Origin: Myxococcota bacterium
GTDB lineage: Bacteria; Myxococcota_A; UBA9160; UBA6930
Direction of reading: 5' to 3'
Assembly: GCA_028285625.1 (NCBI GenBank)
Contig: JANQOX010000005.1
Location: forward strand, 789,773-853,772
Length of the DNA: 64,000 nucleotides
The notes beneath the pieces are model-generated. The model had not been told where the DNA came from, made no database searches, and was given only the letters and a program-made list of their open reading frames with translations. Positions within the stretch are counted from its first letter, which is position 1. The number at the start of each line of letters is the position of its first letter. Positions 43,207-51,858 of this stretch are shown piece by piece. The position numbers were made by a program, and so were the translations under genes.

Positions 43207-43590
43207 CTAGGCGCCGATCGACCCCTGGCCCGTGATCTGGTCGACGTACGTGTTCACGCGCGCGATGACCTCGTAGACGTCGTCTTCGTCGAAGCCCTGA
43301 TCCTTCAGCGTCTCGAGCAGGTGCTCGACGAAGCGCGCGAAGTGGCGGATCTCGATGCCGCGGCCGGCGTGCGCCGCCACCAGAGAGCGCCCGCCGTAGC
43401 GGATCGGGCCGTCGAGGGCCGCGCCGAAGAACTCGCGCTGCATGTTGCGCAGGTGGTCCATGGAGCTGTTTTCGAAGAACGGGGCCAGCTCCGGGTCGCC
43501 CAGCACGCGCCCGTAGAACGCCTGCATCAAGCGGTCCAACGCTTCGGTGCCGCCGATGCGGTCGTAGAGGGATCTCGGGTCGTCGGACAT
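43207..43590 (-). CDS. Truncated haemoglobin (2-on-2 globin)
   Basis: 127 residues, normal length. SLYDRIGGTEALDRLMQAFY starts helix B/C, ELAPFFENSSMDHLRNMQRE the E-helix region, and LVAAHAGRGIEIRHFARFVE the proximal His of helix F. The type is group I/N-like. Such globins bind O2 or NO and often detoxify NO or supply oxygen to oxidases; the many oxygenases nearby fit either. Appears monocistronic. Confidence 0.92.
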   Translation of the reverse strand: MSDDPRSLYDRIGGTEALDRLMQAFYGRVLGDPELAPFFENSSMDHLRNMQREFFGAALDGPIRYGGRSLVAAHAGRGIEIRHFARFVEHLLETLKDQGFDEDDVYEVIARVNTYVDQITGQGSIGA

Positions 43591-43720
43591 GCCGTCAGGG
43601 TATCCGCACCGACGGCGCCGGCCACCAGTGGCAGTCTCGGTCCGCGCAGAGCACCATCACCCGGGCGAGGCCGACGCGGACGACCATCATCACCACGAGA
43701 ACTGACGGCCGGGTTCGAGG

Positions 43721-44413
43721 TCACGCCGAGGCGAGCCACCCCCGCCACGCCATCCCGACGTAGAAGACCTCGCAATCGCGGAAGCCGGCCTCCTCGAGGA
43801 GCGACGCGTTGCGCTCCGGCGAAACCAGCCCCGGATTCGCCTGTAGCTGGGCCCTTGCCTTTCCGACGACCTCCGCGTCCACGCCCGAGGCGCGGGCGTA
43901 GGCGGCGTATCGGTCGAGCCGGCTCTCGAAGTCGGGCGCCGAACGGTCGAGGCACTGGTCGATCAGCACGAAGGGCGCCCCGGGGCGGAGACGCCGGCGG
44001 GTTTCGGCAAGGGTCGAGCTCTTCGTTCCGTCGTCCGCGAGGAGTCCGAGGACCAGCACACAGGTGGCCGCATCGAACGGGCCTTCCGGTGCCGCCTCGA
44101 TCGTGCCCTCGATCAGCTCCACCCGCTCGGCGAGTTCGGCCCCGATGACGGTTCGCGCGAGCTCGAGCATGGGGGGCGCCGGGTCCACTCCGACGAAGCG
44201 GAAGCGGGGCTCGGCGAGCGCGAGGGCCCGCGTGTCGAGGCCGCCACCAGCACCCACGACCAGCACCCGTGCATCCGCGGGTGCACGCTCCCGAAGCAGC
44301 ACGCCGACCATCTGGAGCACGCCCGCGTGGCCGGGCATGAAGGCGGGCGGTCCCTGCCGGGTGTAGCCATCCACGAACGCGGCATCCCGGTAGTTTCGCT
44401 GGAATTCGGTCAC
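43721..44413 (-). CDS. SAM-dependent methyltransferase
   Basis: 230 residues from a GTG at 44413, with GGAGGG about six bases upstream. Class I motif I is VLVVGAGGGLDTRALALAEP (about residues 46-65), motif II FVGVDPAPPMLELARTVI, motif III CVLVLGLLADDGTKS. Substrate unknown. It lies 128 bp downstream of the FAD oxidoreductase on the same strand and could belong to that group. Confidence 0.88.
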   Translation of the reverse strand: MTEFQRNYRDAAFVDGYTRQGPPAFMPGHAGVLQMVGVLLRERAPADARVLVVGAGGGLDTRALALAEPRFRFVGVDPAPPMLELARTVIGAELAERVELIEGTIEAAPEGPFDAATCVLVLGLLADDGTKSSTLAETRRRLRPGAPFVLIDQCLDRSAPDFESRLDRYAAYARASGVDAEVVGKARAQLQANPGLVSPERNASLLEEAGFRDCEVFYVGMAWRGWLASA

Positions 44414-44541
44414 GCGGTCCCTCCATCCTCTCCGGATGGACCTTGCCCGTCGAGGCGCCAGACGACGGCCATGGTCATCAGGAAAACGTGGTCCAGCCAC
44501 ATCCGGCGATTCGAAGCGTGGAGACGGCCATCGGGCCCTCC

Positions 44542-45849
44542 TCAACCGGTGCTGGCCCGACGCCTCGCGTCCCGCCCCTGGCCGCGACCGGGGCCGCTCC
44601 GCACGAGCCGCGCCGGGGCCCCTGCGCCCTGGCGCCGCCGAGCCTGAACCTGCTGGGCCACGGCCGCGATCCGCTCCCCCGCGCGCTGCGCGCCCGCGAG
44701 GTTCCGCGAGACGGGCCCGAGCTCGAGCTCCGCGAGCGGGCCGGTCACGAGCAGGCGCGGGTGCCAGCGCAGGCCGCGGTCGACGATCGGGTAGCCGCAG
44801 GCGGCACGGGGCAGCCCGAGTTCGTCGAGCCACCCACCGCCCGGGCGACGACTCGGGTAGCCCGTCGCGAGCACGACGCGATCCGCGCGGAGCCAGCGAC
44901 CCCCCACATCGAGCGAGACCTCGCCAGCCGAGAGTCTCGCCGACGCGACCTCCGCCTCCTCTACGAGCTCGATCGTTCCGTCGGCACATGCGTGATGCAG
45001 CGCCGTGTGCACGTCCGGCGGCATCGAGCCCCGGTTCCGCGCGGCTCGGATTCGGGCCCGCCGGTCGTCGGGATCGCGCACTCGCGCGAAGCGCGCCATG
45101 TGCTTCGGGCCCAGCCAACCGGGGTCGCTGTCGAACTGCTCGACACGCAGCGCATGACGCGAGACGAGGATCACGCGTCGTCCGTCCCTGGCCAGCCGGA
45201 GCGCTACCTGCGCTCCGGTGATGCCCGCTCCAATCACCGCAACGGCCGAGTCGGTGCCGTCGTCGGCGAGCTCGAAGCCCGGATCGAAGACGTGACGAAT
45301 CCGCTCGCGCGACACCGCCCCCTCTTCCGTCTCTGCAACCGCGCGTCGCGCCCAGTCGGGCCACTCCGGCTCGAGGGGCGCGCCGATGGCCAGCACCACG
45401 CGCCGCGCCTCGACCGCCCCGGATCGCCCGCCCGGAGCCGGATCCTCGAACTCCACGCGCACACGTGGGGTCGTCACGTCGAGCCGGGTCGCGCGCCCGC
45501 GCAGGTGGAGGTCGTCGAGCCGGTGCCGCCCCACCACGTCCCGGCAATGGAGGTTGAAGAGATCGAGCGAGGGGCGGAAGTACGGCCGCACGAAGGGCCG
45601 GTCCACGCAGCGCCCCCCGGCCTTCGCGAAGTCTTGCAGCGAGGACGGGGCCAGGTCGATGTTGTGGACGCTCGGCGAACGCAGGTACTGCATGCCGGTG
45701 TTGCGCGTCGAGCGGAGCCACCGTGCGAGTAGCTGCTGCTCGTCGTCGAGGATGCGGACGGCGTCGTGCGGCACGCCGGCCTCGGCGACGAGGCGGGTGG
45801 CCGCATGGACGCCGTGCGGCCCTCCGCCGATCACGAGCCAGTCGAGCAT
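44542..45849 (-). CDS. FAD-dependent oxidoreductase, lysine/ornithine N-monooxygenase-like
   Basis: 435 residues. FAD-binding WLVIGGGPHGVHAATRLV at the N-terminus, FNLHCRDVV in the FAD domain, and a second Rossmann motif VAVIGAGITGAQVALRLARD near residue 206. ILDDEQQLLARWLRSTRNTG and MQYLRSPSVHNIDLAPSSL resemble the opening of siderophore N-hydroxylases, and VVLATGYPSRRPGGGWL the ATGY motif. The ATG shares its A with the stop TGA of the upstream CobW-like gene, so the two are translationally coupled. Possible role in metallophore or amine hydroxylation (inference). Confidence 0.82.
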   Translation of the reverse strand: MLDWLVIGGGPHGVHAATRLVAEAGVPHDAVRILDDEQQLLARWLRSTRNTGMQYLRSPSVHNIDLAPSSLQDFAKAGGRCVDRPFVRPYFRPSLDLFNLHCRDVVGRHRLDDLHLRGRATRLDVTTPRVRVEFEDPAPGGRSGAVEARRVVLAIGAPLEPEWPDWARRAVAETEEGAVSRERIRHVFDPGFELADDGTDSAVAVIGAGITGAQVALRLARDGRRVILVSRHALRVEQFDSDPGWLGPKHMARFARVRDPDDRRARIRAARNRGSMPPDVHTALHHACADGTIELVEEAEVASARLSAGEVSLDVGGRWLRADRVVLATGYPSRRPGGGWLDELGLPRAACGYPIVDRGLRWHPRLLVTGPLAELELGPVSRNLAGAQRAGERIAAVAQQVQARRRQGAGAPARLVRSGPGRGQGRDARRRASTG

Positions 45850-46904
45850 CAGTGAAGGTCGGTCCGCGGCGTCGCGGGCGCACCCGAGCCCTGGGCCCAG
45901 GGCGCCGGCGGCACGTCGTGGATCGCGTCCTCCGACACGAGGCAGGCGTCGAGACCCGCCGCCAGCCGATCGGGCTCCAGGTCCACGCCGGCGAACGCGA
46001 TCTCCTGGCGGCGGTCGCCGAAGCGGGGATGCCAACGCGAGAGCAGCCGACGCCGCCCCGAGGCGCACTCCGGCCACGCGCCGTCCGTCCGGCTCGCCCA
46101 CCACCGACCGGACGGGAACAGGCGATGGACGGACCCGGCGCACGAGTAGCCGAAGCTCTGGTCCGGGTCGTTCGCGAGCCAGACGTTCCCCTTGCCTCGC
46201 AGGAGATCTCGGGGCGGGTCCCGGAGCCAGAGCCCGAATCGCTCCGGATCGAAGGGACGCGTGCGCCGGTAGACGAAGAGGTCGGGCCCGGGCGGCGCAT
46301 CGCCCTCGGCCTGGAGAGCTTCGAGCCACGGCGGCGCCACGCGCGCGCACGGCGCCGCCGAGAGATCGAGCCCGCCGGATTCGCAGCCGAGGGTCACGCG
46401 CGTCGCTGTGGGGTTGAGGACGCCGAGGCTTCGGCCGCGCGAGGGGCAGACCGGCGTCCCGCCGACGAGCGCGAGATGCGTTGCCGACTCGATCTGGCCG
46501 ACCACGATGTCTGCGACGGTGCGCCGGTCGAGGTGGCTCCGGCCCCAGCCGCGCTGCGAGAGGGGAACGGCCGAGGCCAGGTGGTCGGCTACGTGATCGA
46601 CGTCCACGACGGTCGTGACGCTCGCAATGTGCGCCGGACGCCCGAAGCGGAGCGGCAGGAAGTCACATCCCTCCCAGCTCTCGACGAGCATGGACGGCTC
46701 CACGAAGGGAGGGAGCAGGACGCCGAGCCGGGTCTCGCGATCGGCGCAGACACCCGCCAGCGCATCGAGCGGCACGACCGGCATCACCTCGCCCAGCCGC
46801 TCGAAGCCCCACTGGACCCCGTCCGTCGGAAGACCCCCGATCAGATGGACGCCCAGAGAACGGCCGCCCCCACGAACGCGTATGGACTCAGGCATCACTC
46901 TCAT
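45849..46904 (-). CDS. CobW/COG0523-like protein with degenerate GTPase domain
   Basis: About 351 residues from the ATG at 46904 (alternatives: ATG 46895, TTG 46979; no good ribosome site decides). The C-terminal CobW domain is clear: RTRPFDPERFGLWLRDPPRD, GKGNVWLANDPDQSFGYSCA, and WHPRFGDRRQEIAFAGVDLE. The N-terminal GTPase half keeps the shape (VTTVVDVDHVADHLAS; GQIESATHLALVG) but where GFLGAGKTT should be there is GGLPTDGVQWG, so the P-loop is lost, and NKxD is replaced by VGGTP. Intact members are Zn or Co chaperone GTPases. It is coupled to the FAD enzyme downstream. Confidence 0.8.
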   Translation of the reverse strand: MRVMPESIRVRGGGRSLGVHLIGGLPTDGVQWGFERLGEVMPVVPLDALAGVCADRETRLGVLLPPFVEPSMLVESWEGCDFLPLRFGRPAHIASVTTVVDVDHVADHLASAVPLSQRGWGRSHLDRRTVADIVVGQIESATHLALVGGTPVCPSRGRSLGVLNPTATRVTLGCESGGLDLSAAPCARVAPPWLEALQAEGDAPPGPDLFVYRRTRPFDPERFGLWLRDPPRDLLRGKGNVWLANDPDQSFGYSCAGSVHRLFPSGRWWASRTDGAWPECASGRRRLLSRWHPRFGDRRQEIAFAGVDLEPDRLAAGLDACLVSEDAIHDVPPAPWAQGSGAPATPRTDLH

Positions 46905-47013
46905 GAGAGGTGCCAGCGGCAACGCCTGAGTTCCCGATCGGTCGAGATTGCCCTTCGGCGGGAGGGGGTCCTCGCGCAACGACGATCGGGCGTGGCGACG
47001 GTCTTCCTAGAGA

Positions 47014-47031
47014 TGTAACGTAACCGTTACA
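47014..47031. promoter_or_regulatory. Palindromic operator between CobW-like and Coq4-like genes
   Basis: TGTAACG (47014-47020), spacer TAAC, CGTTACA (47025-47031) form a perfect 7-bp-arm, 18-bp palindrome in a divergent gap. The TetR gene two positions to the right is the natural candidate binder; because a COG0523 gene is involved, a metal regulator such as Zur is a second possibility. Confidence 0.7.
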
Positions 47032-47096
47032 ACTAATGCAGCCGCCCTTGCCTGCGTTTCTGGGGCGTGGCGGTGCGGCAGCTGGAGGAGCCCCCG

Positions 47097-47822
47097 ATGG
47101 TCGCGACAGCGAACGCCGAGAAACCGACGCTCCACCCCGAGTTCGTCAAGAACATGGTGCGGACCTTCAACGACTCCGACGAGCACGGCGTGCACCTGCT
47201 GTTCAATGAGTGGTGGCAGTACGCACCCGAAGTGACCGTCGAGCGCTACCTCGAGAACTTTCGATCGACCCCGGGAGCGAAGGACTTCCTCGCGGAGCGC
47301 TACTTCGCGGACCCCTTCGAGCTCGGTGACCTTGGATCCATGCCCGAGGGCTCCGTGGGCCGTGGTTACCACCGGTTCTTGACCGAGAACGGACTCGAGA
47401 AGAACCTCGCAACCAACTACAAGATGCTGCACGACTACATGGCGAAGTCGGGTCAGCTCGACCGAATGCCTGAGGACCTCAAGTACGCGATCATCCGCGG
47501 CTTCCAGATCCACGACATCCTGCACGTGATCACCGGATACTCTCCCGATGGTCTGCACGAGCTCGCGCTGCAGGCGTTCTGCCTCGCGCAGCTGCAGTTT
47601 CCCTACTTCGGCATGTGGATGGCGACGACCACGTCGCGAATGACCTTCTTGCAGCCCGACGGGATCGTGCCCGTGATGGATGCCATCAGCTCGGGTTGGC
47701 GTCTCGGTCGCGGGGTTTCGAACCTTCAGTTCGAGAAGTGGGAGGAGCTGTTCGAAGAGCCCCTGGCCGAGGTGCGTCCTCGCTACGGCGTCGAGCCCGC
47801 CGGCGTACTGGCTTCGGCGTAG
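47097..47822 (+). CDS. Coq4-family protein
   Basis: 241 residues from the ATG at 47097, chosen over the in-frame upstream GTG (47067) because GGAGGAG (47084-47090) directly precedes it. The Coq4 signature H-D-x-x-H-x11-E is intact: HDILHVITGYSPDGLHELAL (near residue 140). In eukaryotes Coq4 removes the C1 carboxyl of the ubiquinone precursor; bacterial members are scattered and often linked to other metabolism. Co-directional with a TetR gene 25 bp downstream, under the TGTAACG palindrome. Confidence 0.85.
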   Translation: MVATANAEKPTLHPEFVKNMVRTFNDSDEHGVHLLFNEWWQYAPEVTVERYLENFRSTPGAKDFLAERYFADPFELGDLGSMPEGSVGRGYHRFLTENGLEKNLATNYKMLHDYMAKSGQLDRMPEDLKYAIIRGFQIHDILHVITGYSPDGLHELALQAFCLAQLQFPYFGMWMATTTSRMTFLQPDGIVPVMDAISSGWRLGRGVSNLQFEKWEELFEEPLAEVRPRYGVEPAGVLASA

Positions 47823-47847
47823 GGTCTCACAAGAGAGGCGATTCGAA

Positions 47848-48441
47848 GTGGCTTCGGCTCGCAGACGCAAGAGACTCAACCGTGAGGAGCGCGAGGCGAG
47901 TCTCCTGGCCGCCGCCTCGAAGATCGTCGCGGACGACGGCGTAGAAGCGCTGACGATGGAAGGAGTCGCGGCGGGGGCGGGTGTCAACAAGGCGCTTCCC
48001 TACCGCTTCTTCGCCAACAGGGATGCCGTGCTGCTAGCGCTTTGGGATCGCGAAACGGCTGCGTTCGATGCGCAGGTGGAAGCCGCGCTGGACGGCAAGA
48101 GGCGACTCGAGGAGAAACTCCGCGCGATCCTCGGCGTTTGGCTCGATTCCGTCGAAGCCGGTGGGGGTACGCTCGGTCGGCTCGAGGCAGCCGGTGCGGG
48201 CCCGCCGGAGTTGGAGCAGCGTCGCCAGGCACGAACGGCAGGAATCCTCGAATTCTTCGCCACCCTGTTTCGCGCAGAATTCTCGATGACTCAGCAGGAA
48301 GCCGTGACGGCTGCTGCAGTTCTGGGGGCAGGTGCTCCTGGACTTGCCGCCCTTCAGGCATACACCGGCTGGTCCCGTCGACGACTGACCGACACGTTCG
48401 TACGAATGTGCGTCGGAGCTTTGGAGGCGATCGATGGCTGA
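47848..48441 (+). CDS. TetR-family regulator
   Basis: 197 residues from a GTG at 47848. REEREASLLAAASKIVADDG and the helix-turn-helix MEGVAAGAGVNKALPYRFFA (about residues 36-55) are typical. The C-domain is diverged. It follows the Coq4-like gene by 25 bp, so it is probably co-transcribed and binds the palindrome at 47014-47031, which also lies in front of the divergent CobW-like/FAD pair. Confidence 0.9.
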   Translation: MASARRRKRLNREEREASLLAAASKIVADDGVEALTMEGVAAGAGVNKALPYRFFANRDAVLLALWDRETAAFDAQVEAALDGKRRLEEKLRAILGVWLDSVEAGGGTLGRLEAAGAGPPELEQRRQARTAGILEFFATLFRAEFSMTQQEAVTAAAVLGAGAPGLAALQAYTGWSRRRLTDTFVRMCVGALEAIDG

Positions 48442-48471
48442 GCGGTGCGCGACCCTGCGCCGATCAGTCCA

Positions 48472-49782
48472 TCACGGCCCGTGGCGGGAGTGCGGTCGCC
48501 GAGCGGCCGGGAAGCGGCGCATCAGCAACGCGATCCCCAGGCCGAACAGCGCGGGGTAGGCGAAGAGGACGAGGCGGATGCTCTCGGCTGAGCCCAGGCC
48601 GTCCGGATCCCTGGGATCGAAGCCCAGGAAGGACAGCGAGTAGAGGCCCAGTCCCACGGCGAGCGCCATCCCCGACTTGTAGGTCGCGGTCAGCAGCGCG
48701 AAGTAGGCCGCTTCGTGGCGCCCCGCGCCGCGCGCTTCGCTCTCGTCGATGATCTCCGTGAGGATCGAGCGTGGCAGGAACTGCAGCGGGCCTCCGGCGA
48801 GTCCGACGAACACCATGGCGACTGCGGCCAGCGCGAAGTTCTCGGCGGGCACGAGCAGGAACAGCGCGTGCGCTGCGACGGCGTATAGGCCGGCAGCGGC
48901 GAAGGTCCGATTCTTTCCGAACCTGCCGGCCACGAAGATCCAAAGTGGGATGAAGACCAGGTTGCTCGCGAAGCTGATCAGGATGAGGAGGCTGCCTCGC
49001 GCTCCCAGCTTGAGGGTATGCGTCGCGTAGAAGAGGATGAGCGAGGCGGCCAGGCCGATCATGAGGCCGGCGAGCAGGTCGGAGGCCACGAGGCGTCGGA
49101 GCGCGGTGCTCTCCCACATCAGGCGGAGCGTCGTGCCGAGGTGGAAGTCGGGTCCGGGAGGCGCCGGTCGCTCGGGAACGAGCCGAAGCGCTGCCGCGAC
49201 GGCCAACGGCAGGAGTCCGACGACGCACCACGCCATCGTCTCGGCCCGGGCCGTAGCGTCGCCCCCGCTGGCGCCGTCGGCGAGGGCGGCGACCACCATG
49301 ATGCCGATCATGCCCCCCGCGTTGGCCATCTGGACGCTGCCCATCACGCGCGAGCGCTGGTGGGAGTCCTGCGAAAGCTCGGAGGCCCAAGCGAGGAGTG
49401 AGAGAAAGATGATGGTCCACCCGAGGTAGAAGACCACGAGCCAGAACAGCAGGTAGAACGGCCCGACACCGTCGGGCGGAACGAAGATCCGGTAGACGGC
49501 GAACAGCAGGATCGGGGTCGACAGCACGATCCAGGGCTTGCGCTTTCCGAACGGCAGCCTGACGGACTCGGCCACGTAGCCGAACAGCGGGTCGCTCAGC
49601 ATGTCCCAGAGCTTCGCCACCATGAACAGCGTCGCGACGAGGCTCAGCTCGAGGCCGACGTGCTCCGTGTACAGGGCGGGCATGAAGACGACCGTCGGCA
49701 TCATCAGCCCGAAGAGCGGAACCGCGGGAAGCGAGATCCCCAGCAGCTGAAGGCGCGAGACCCGGCCCTGATCGCGTTCCAT
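48472..49782 (-). CDS. MFS transporter, GPH (glycoside-pentoside-hexuronide) type
   Basis: 436 residues from the ATG at 49782, with AGGAA six to nine bases upstream; the ATG at 49824 would put the start inside the operator region. Twelve hydrophobic helices are seen. FMVAKLWDMLSDPLFGYVAE with the D-x-x-D pattern of helix 2 and RLPFGKRKPWIVLSTPILLF in the following loop are the GPH family signature; QDSHQRSRVMG marks the loop after helix 4. Sodium- or proton-coupled uptake of a sugar-like or lipophilic substrate. Divergent from the TetR-carotenoid oxygenase unit and probably controlled with it. Confidence 0.92.
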   Translation of the reverse strand: MERDQGRVSRLQLLGISLPAVPLFGLMMPTVVFMPALYTEHVGLELSLVATLFMVAKLWDMLSDPLFGYVAESVRLPFGKRKPWIVLSTPILLFAVYRIFVPPDGVGPFYLLFWLVVFYLGWTIIFLSLLAWASELSQDSHQRSRVMGSVQMANAGGMIGIMVVAALADGASGGDATARAETMAWCVVGLLPLAVAAALRLVPERPAPPGPDFHLGTTLRLMWESTALRRLVASDLLAGLMIGLAASLILFYATHTLKLGARGSLLILISFASNLVFIPLWIFVAGRFGKNRTFAAAGLYAVAAHALFLLVPAENFALAAVAMVFVGLAGGPLQFLPRSILTEIIDESEARGAGRHEAAYFALLTATYKSGMALAVGLGLYSLSFLGFDPRDPDGLGSAESIRLVLFAYPALFGLGIALLMRRFPAARRPHSRHGP

Positions 49783-49828
49783 CGGGTTCCTCGTGATTCG
49801 AAGGAACTCGTGGTTTCGCACCATATTG

Positions 49829-49854
49829 TACAGTCGTCAATATTGAAAACTGTA
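49829..49854. promoter_or_regulatory. Composite palindrome between MFS and TetR genes
   Basis: TACAGT (49829-49834) and ACTGTA (49849-49854) are inverted, and CAATATTG (49838-49845) between them is a perfect palindrome with the same centre, giving a 26-bp nested site. It sits in an AT-rich patch of a GC-rich genome, between the MFS start (49782) and the TetR start (49877), the expected place for the regulator's operator. Confidence 0.7.
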
Positions 49855-49876
49855 AAATATTGGATAAGCTCTCCCC

Positions 49877-50494
49877 ATGTCCCGAGAGCCCCTCGAGGCC
49901 CCCCGAACGCGGGGCCATCGCAAGAAGGAGAAGACCCGTCGCCAGCTGCTCGCTGCAGGGCTCCGGGTGCTGAACCAGAAGGGCGAGTCGCTGACCGCGC
50001 GCGACGTCACCGCCGAGGCCGACGTGTCGAGCGGGACCTTCTACAACTACTTCGCCGATCCCGACGCGCTGATCGACGCCGTGATGCGCGAGGAGCTGCT
50101 CGGCATCTCGGCCACTGCGGAGCGCGAGTCCGTTCCGGACCCCGCTCTCCGGATCGCGGTCGCCGCGACCCGCATCGTGCAGCGTGCCATGGCCGACCCG
50201 CAGTGGGGGCGACTCGTGCTGCGCCTCGTCTACCGCCCAAGCGAACGAATGCAGCTGAACCGGTACTTGCGCGACGACCTCGTCGAGGGGCTCGAGCAAG
50301 GTCGCTTCACCCGCGGTGCGGACGACGCCACGCTCGATCAGACGACGGGCCTTCTCATCTTGACCATTCGGCGGATCGTTGCGGACGAGGCGGAGTCCGA
50401 AGTCGTGCCACGGATGGTCGAGCGACTGCTGGAGACGCTCGGAGTTCCCGAGAGCGACGCGAAGCAGCTTGCTGCGATCGCGGCTTCCCTTTGA
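49877..50494 (+). CDS. TetR-family regulator
   Basis: 205 residues. Basic N-terminal arm (RTRGHRKKEKTRRQLLAAGL) and helix-turn-helix ARDVTAEADVSSGTFYNYFA (about residues 41-60). It is 20 bp upstream of the carotenoid oxygenase and in the same operon; the nested palindrome at 49829-49854 is its likely binding site, from which it could also control the divergent transporter. Confidence 0.92.
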   Translation: MSREPLEAPRTRGHRKKEKTRRQLLAAGLRVLNQKGESLTARDVTAEADVSSGTFYNYFADPDALIDAVMREELLGISATAERESVPDPALRIAVAATRIVQRAMADPQWGRLVLRLVYRPSERMQLNRYLRDDLVEGLEQGRFTRGADDATLDQTTGLLILTIRRIVADEAESEVVPRMVERLLETLGVPESDAKQLAAIAASL

Positions 50495-50514
50495 CCGTCA
50501 AGGAGAGAGAGACC

Positions 50515-51858
50515 GTGCAAGACCAAGCCACGGAATCGAAGGCCCCGTTCTGGTTGACGGGAAACTGGGCGCCGACGCAGACCGAGACCACTGAGACGAA
50601 GCTCGAGGTCGAGGGGAGCATCCCGCCCGAGCTCGAGGGTCGCTACCTCCGGATCGGGCCGAACCCGGCCAGTGGCACCTCGGCCCACGCGTTCCTCGGA
50701 GACGGCATGGTCCACGGCGTGAGGCTCTCGGGCGGGCGAGCGGATTGGTACCGGAACCGCTTCGTTCGCACACCTCACCAGGCAGATCCGAACTCCAACT
50801 ACTTCGAAAACTTCGGCGCGCTCGAGAACAGCCTGGCCAACACGCACGTGATCGGCCATGCGGGTCGCATTCTCGCGCTCGAAGAGCTGCATCTTCCCTA
50901 CGAACTCGACGGCGATCTCGAAACGGTCGGGCCGCACGATTTCGGAGGAAAGCTCGCGGGCTCGATGACGGCGCACCCCAAGGTCTGTCCCGAGACCGGG
51001 GAGCTGCTCTTCTTCGGCTACGCACTGTCGCCGCCCTACCTGACGTACCACCGCGTGAGCCGCGACGGCGTCCTCCTGCAGTCGGAGCCCATCACGGTAA
51101 AGGGCGCGACGATGATGCACGACTTCAACATCACGCAGAACCACGTGATCTTCATGGATCTCCCCGCGGTGTGGGGCGGGGGCCTGGAGAACGGCCTGCC
51201 CGTCAACTGGAGTGAAGAGTACGGGGCCAGGCTCGGCGTGATGCCTCGCACCGGGTCCGACGCCGACGTCACCTGGTACGACATCGAGCCGTGTTACGTC
51301 TTCCATCCGGTCAACGCATACGAGTCCGGCGACGACCTCGTGATCGACGTCTGCCGGTCCGCCCACAAGTTCAAGGCCGGTGCTCCGCAAGCGAGGCCGA
51401 AGCTCCACCGCTGGTCGATCGGCACCCGCTCCGGGAACGTCAAGGAGACGCCGCTCGACGATCGAGCCATCGAGTTTCCCCGGGTTCCCGACGAGCGGGT
51501 AGGGCGCCCGTATCGCTACGGGTACGCGATCGAATTCGACGACGACGAAACGCTCGTCGCGAAGCGCTATGTGAAGTTCGACTTCCGATCGGGGACTTCG
51601 GTCTCCCACGACCTCCGCGGCTGCCTCGGTGGGGAACCCGTGTTCGTGCCGGCCGCCGGCGCCAGCGCGGAGGACGACGGCTACCTCCTCGCCTTCGTGC
51701 GGAATCCGGGGTCGAAGACCTCGGAGTTCATCATCCTCGATGCAAGCCAGCCCGAGAAGGATGCGATCGCAAGGGTGAAGATCCCCGTTCGAGTGCCGTT
51801 CGGGTTCCACGGAAGCTGGATAGGCGACTCGAACCAGACGAGGGAGCGGTGGGCGTGA
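50515..51858 (+). CDS. Carotenoid oxygenase (RPE65/CCD family)
   Basis: 447 residues from a GTG at 50515, eight bases after AAGGAGAG. The four Fe(II)-binding histidines of the beta-propeller are in SMTAHPKVCP, MMHDFNITQNHVIF, CYVFHPVNAYESGDD and FGFHGSWIGD. GRYLRIGPNPASGTSAHAFL and GDGMVHGVRLSGGRADWYRN are typical N-terminal CCD motifs. These enzymes split a double bond of a carotenoid, stilbene or lignin-derived alkene using O2. Substrate here is not determined; the operon's transporter and regulator suggest an imported compound. Cytoplasmic. Confidence 0.93.
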   Translation: MQDQATESKAPFWLTGNWAPTQTETTETKLEVEGSIPPELEGRYLRIGPNPASGTSAHAFLGDGMVHGVRLSGGRADWYRNRFVRTPHQADPNSNYFENFGALENSLANTHVIGHAGRILALEELHLPYELDGDLETVGPHDFGGKLAGSMTAHPKVCPETGELLFFGYALSPPYLTYHRVSRDGVLLQSEPITVKGATMMHDFNITQNHVIFMDLPAVWGGGLENGLPVNWSEEYGARLGVMPRTGSDADVTWYDIEPCYVFHPVNAYESGDDLVIDVCRSAHKFKAGAPQARPKLHRWSIGTRSGNVKETPLDDRAIEFPRVPDERVGRPYRYGYAIEFDDDETLVAKRYVKFDFRSGTSVSHDLRGCLGGEPVFVPAAGASAEDDGYLLAFVRNPGSKTSEFIILDASQPEKDAIARVKIPVRVPFGFHGSWIGDSNQTRERWA

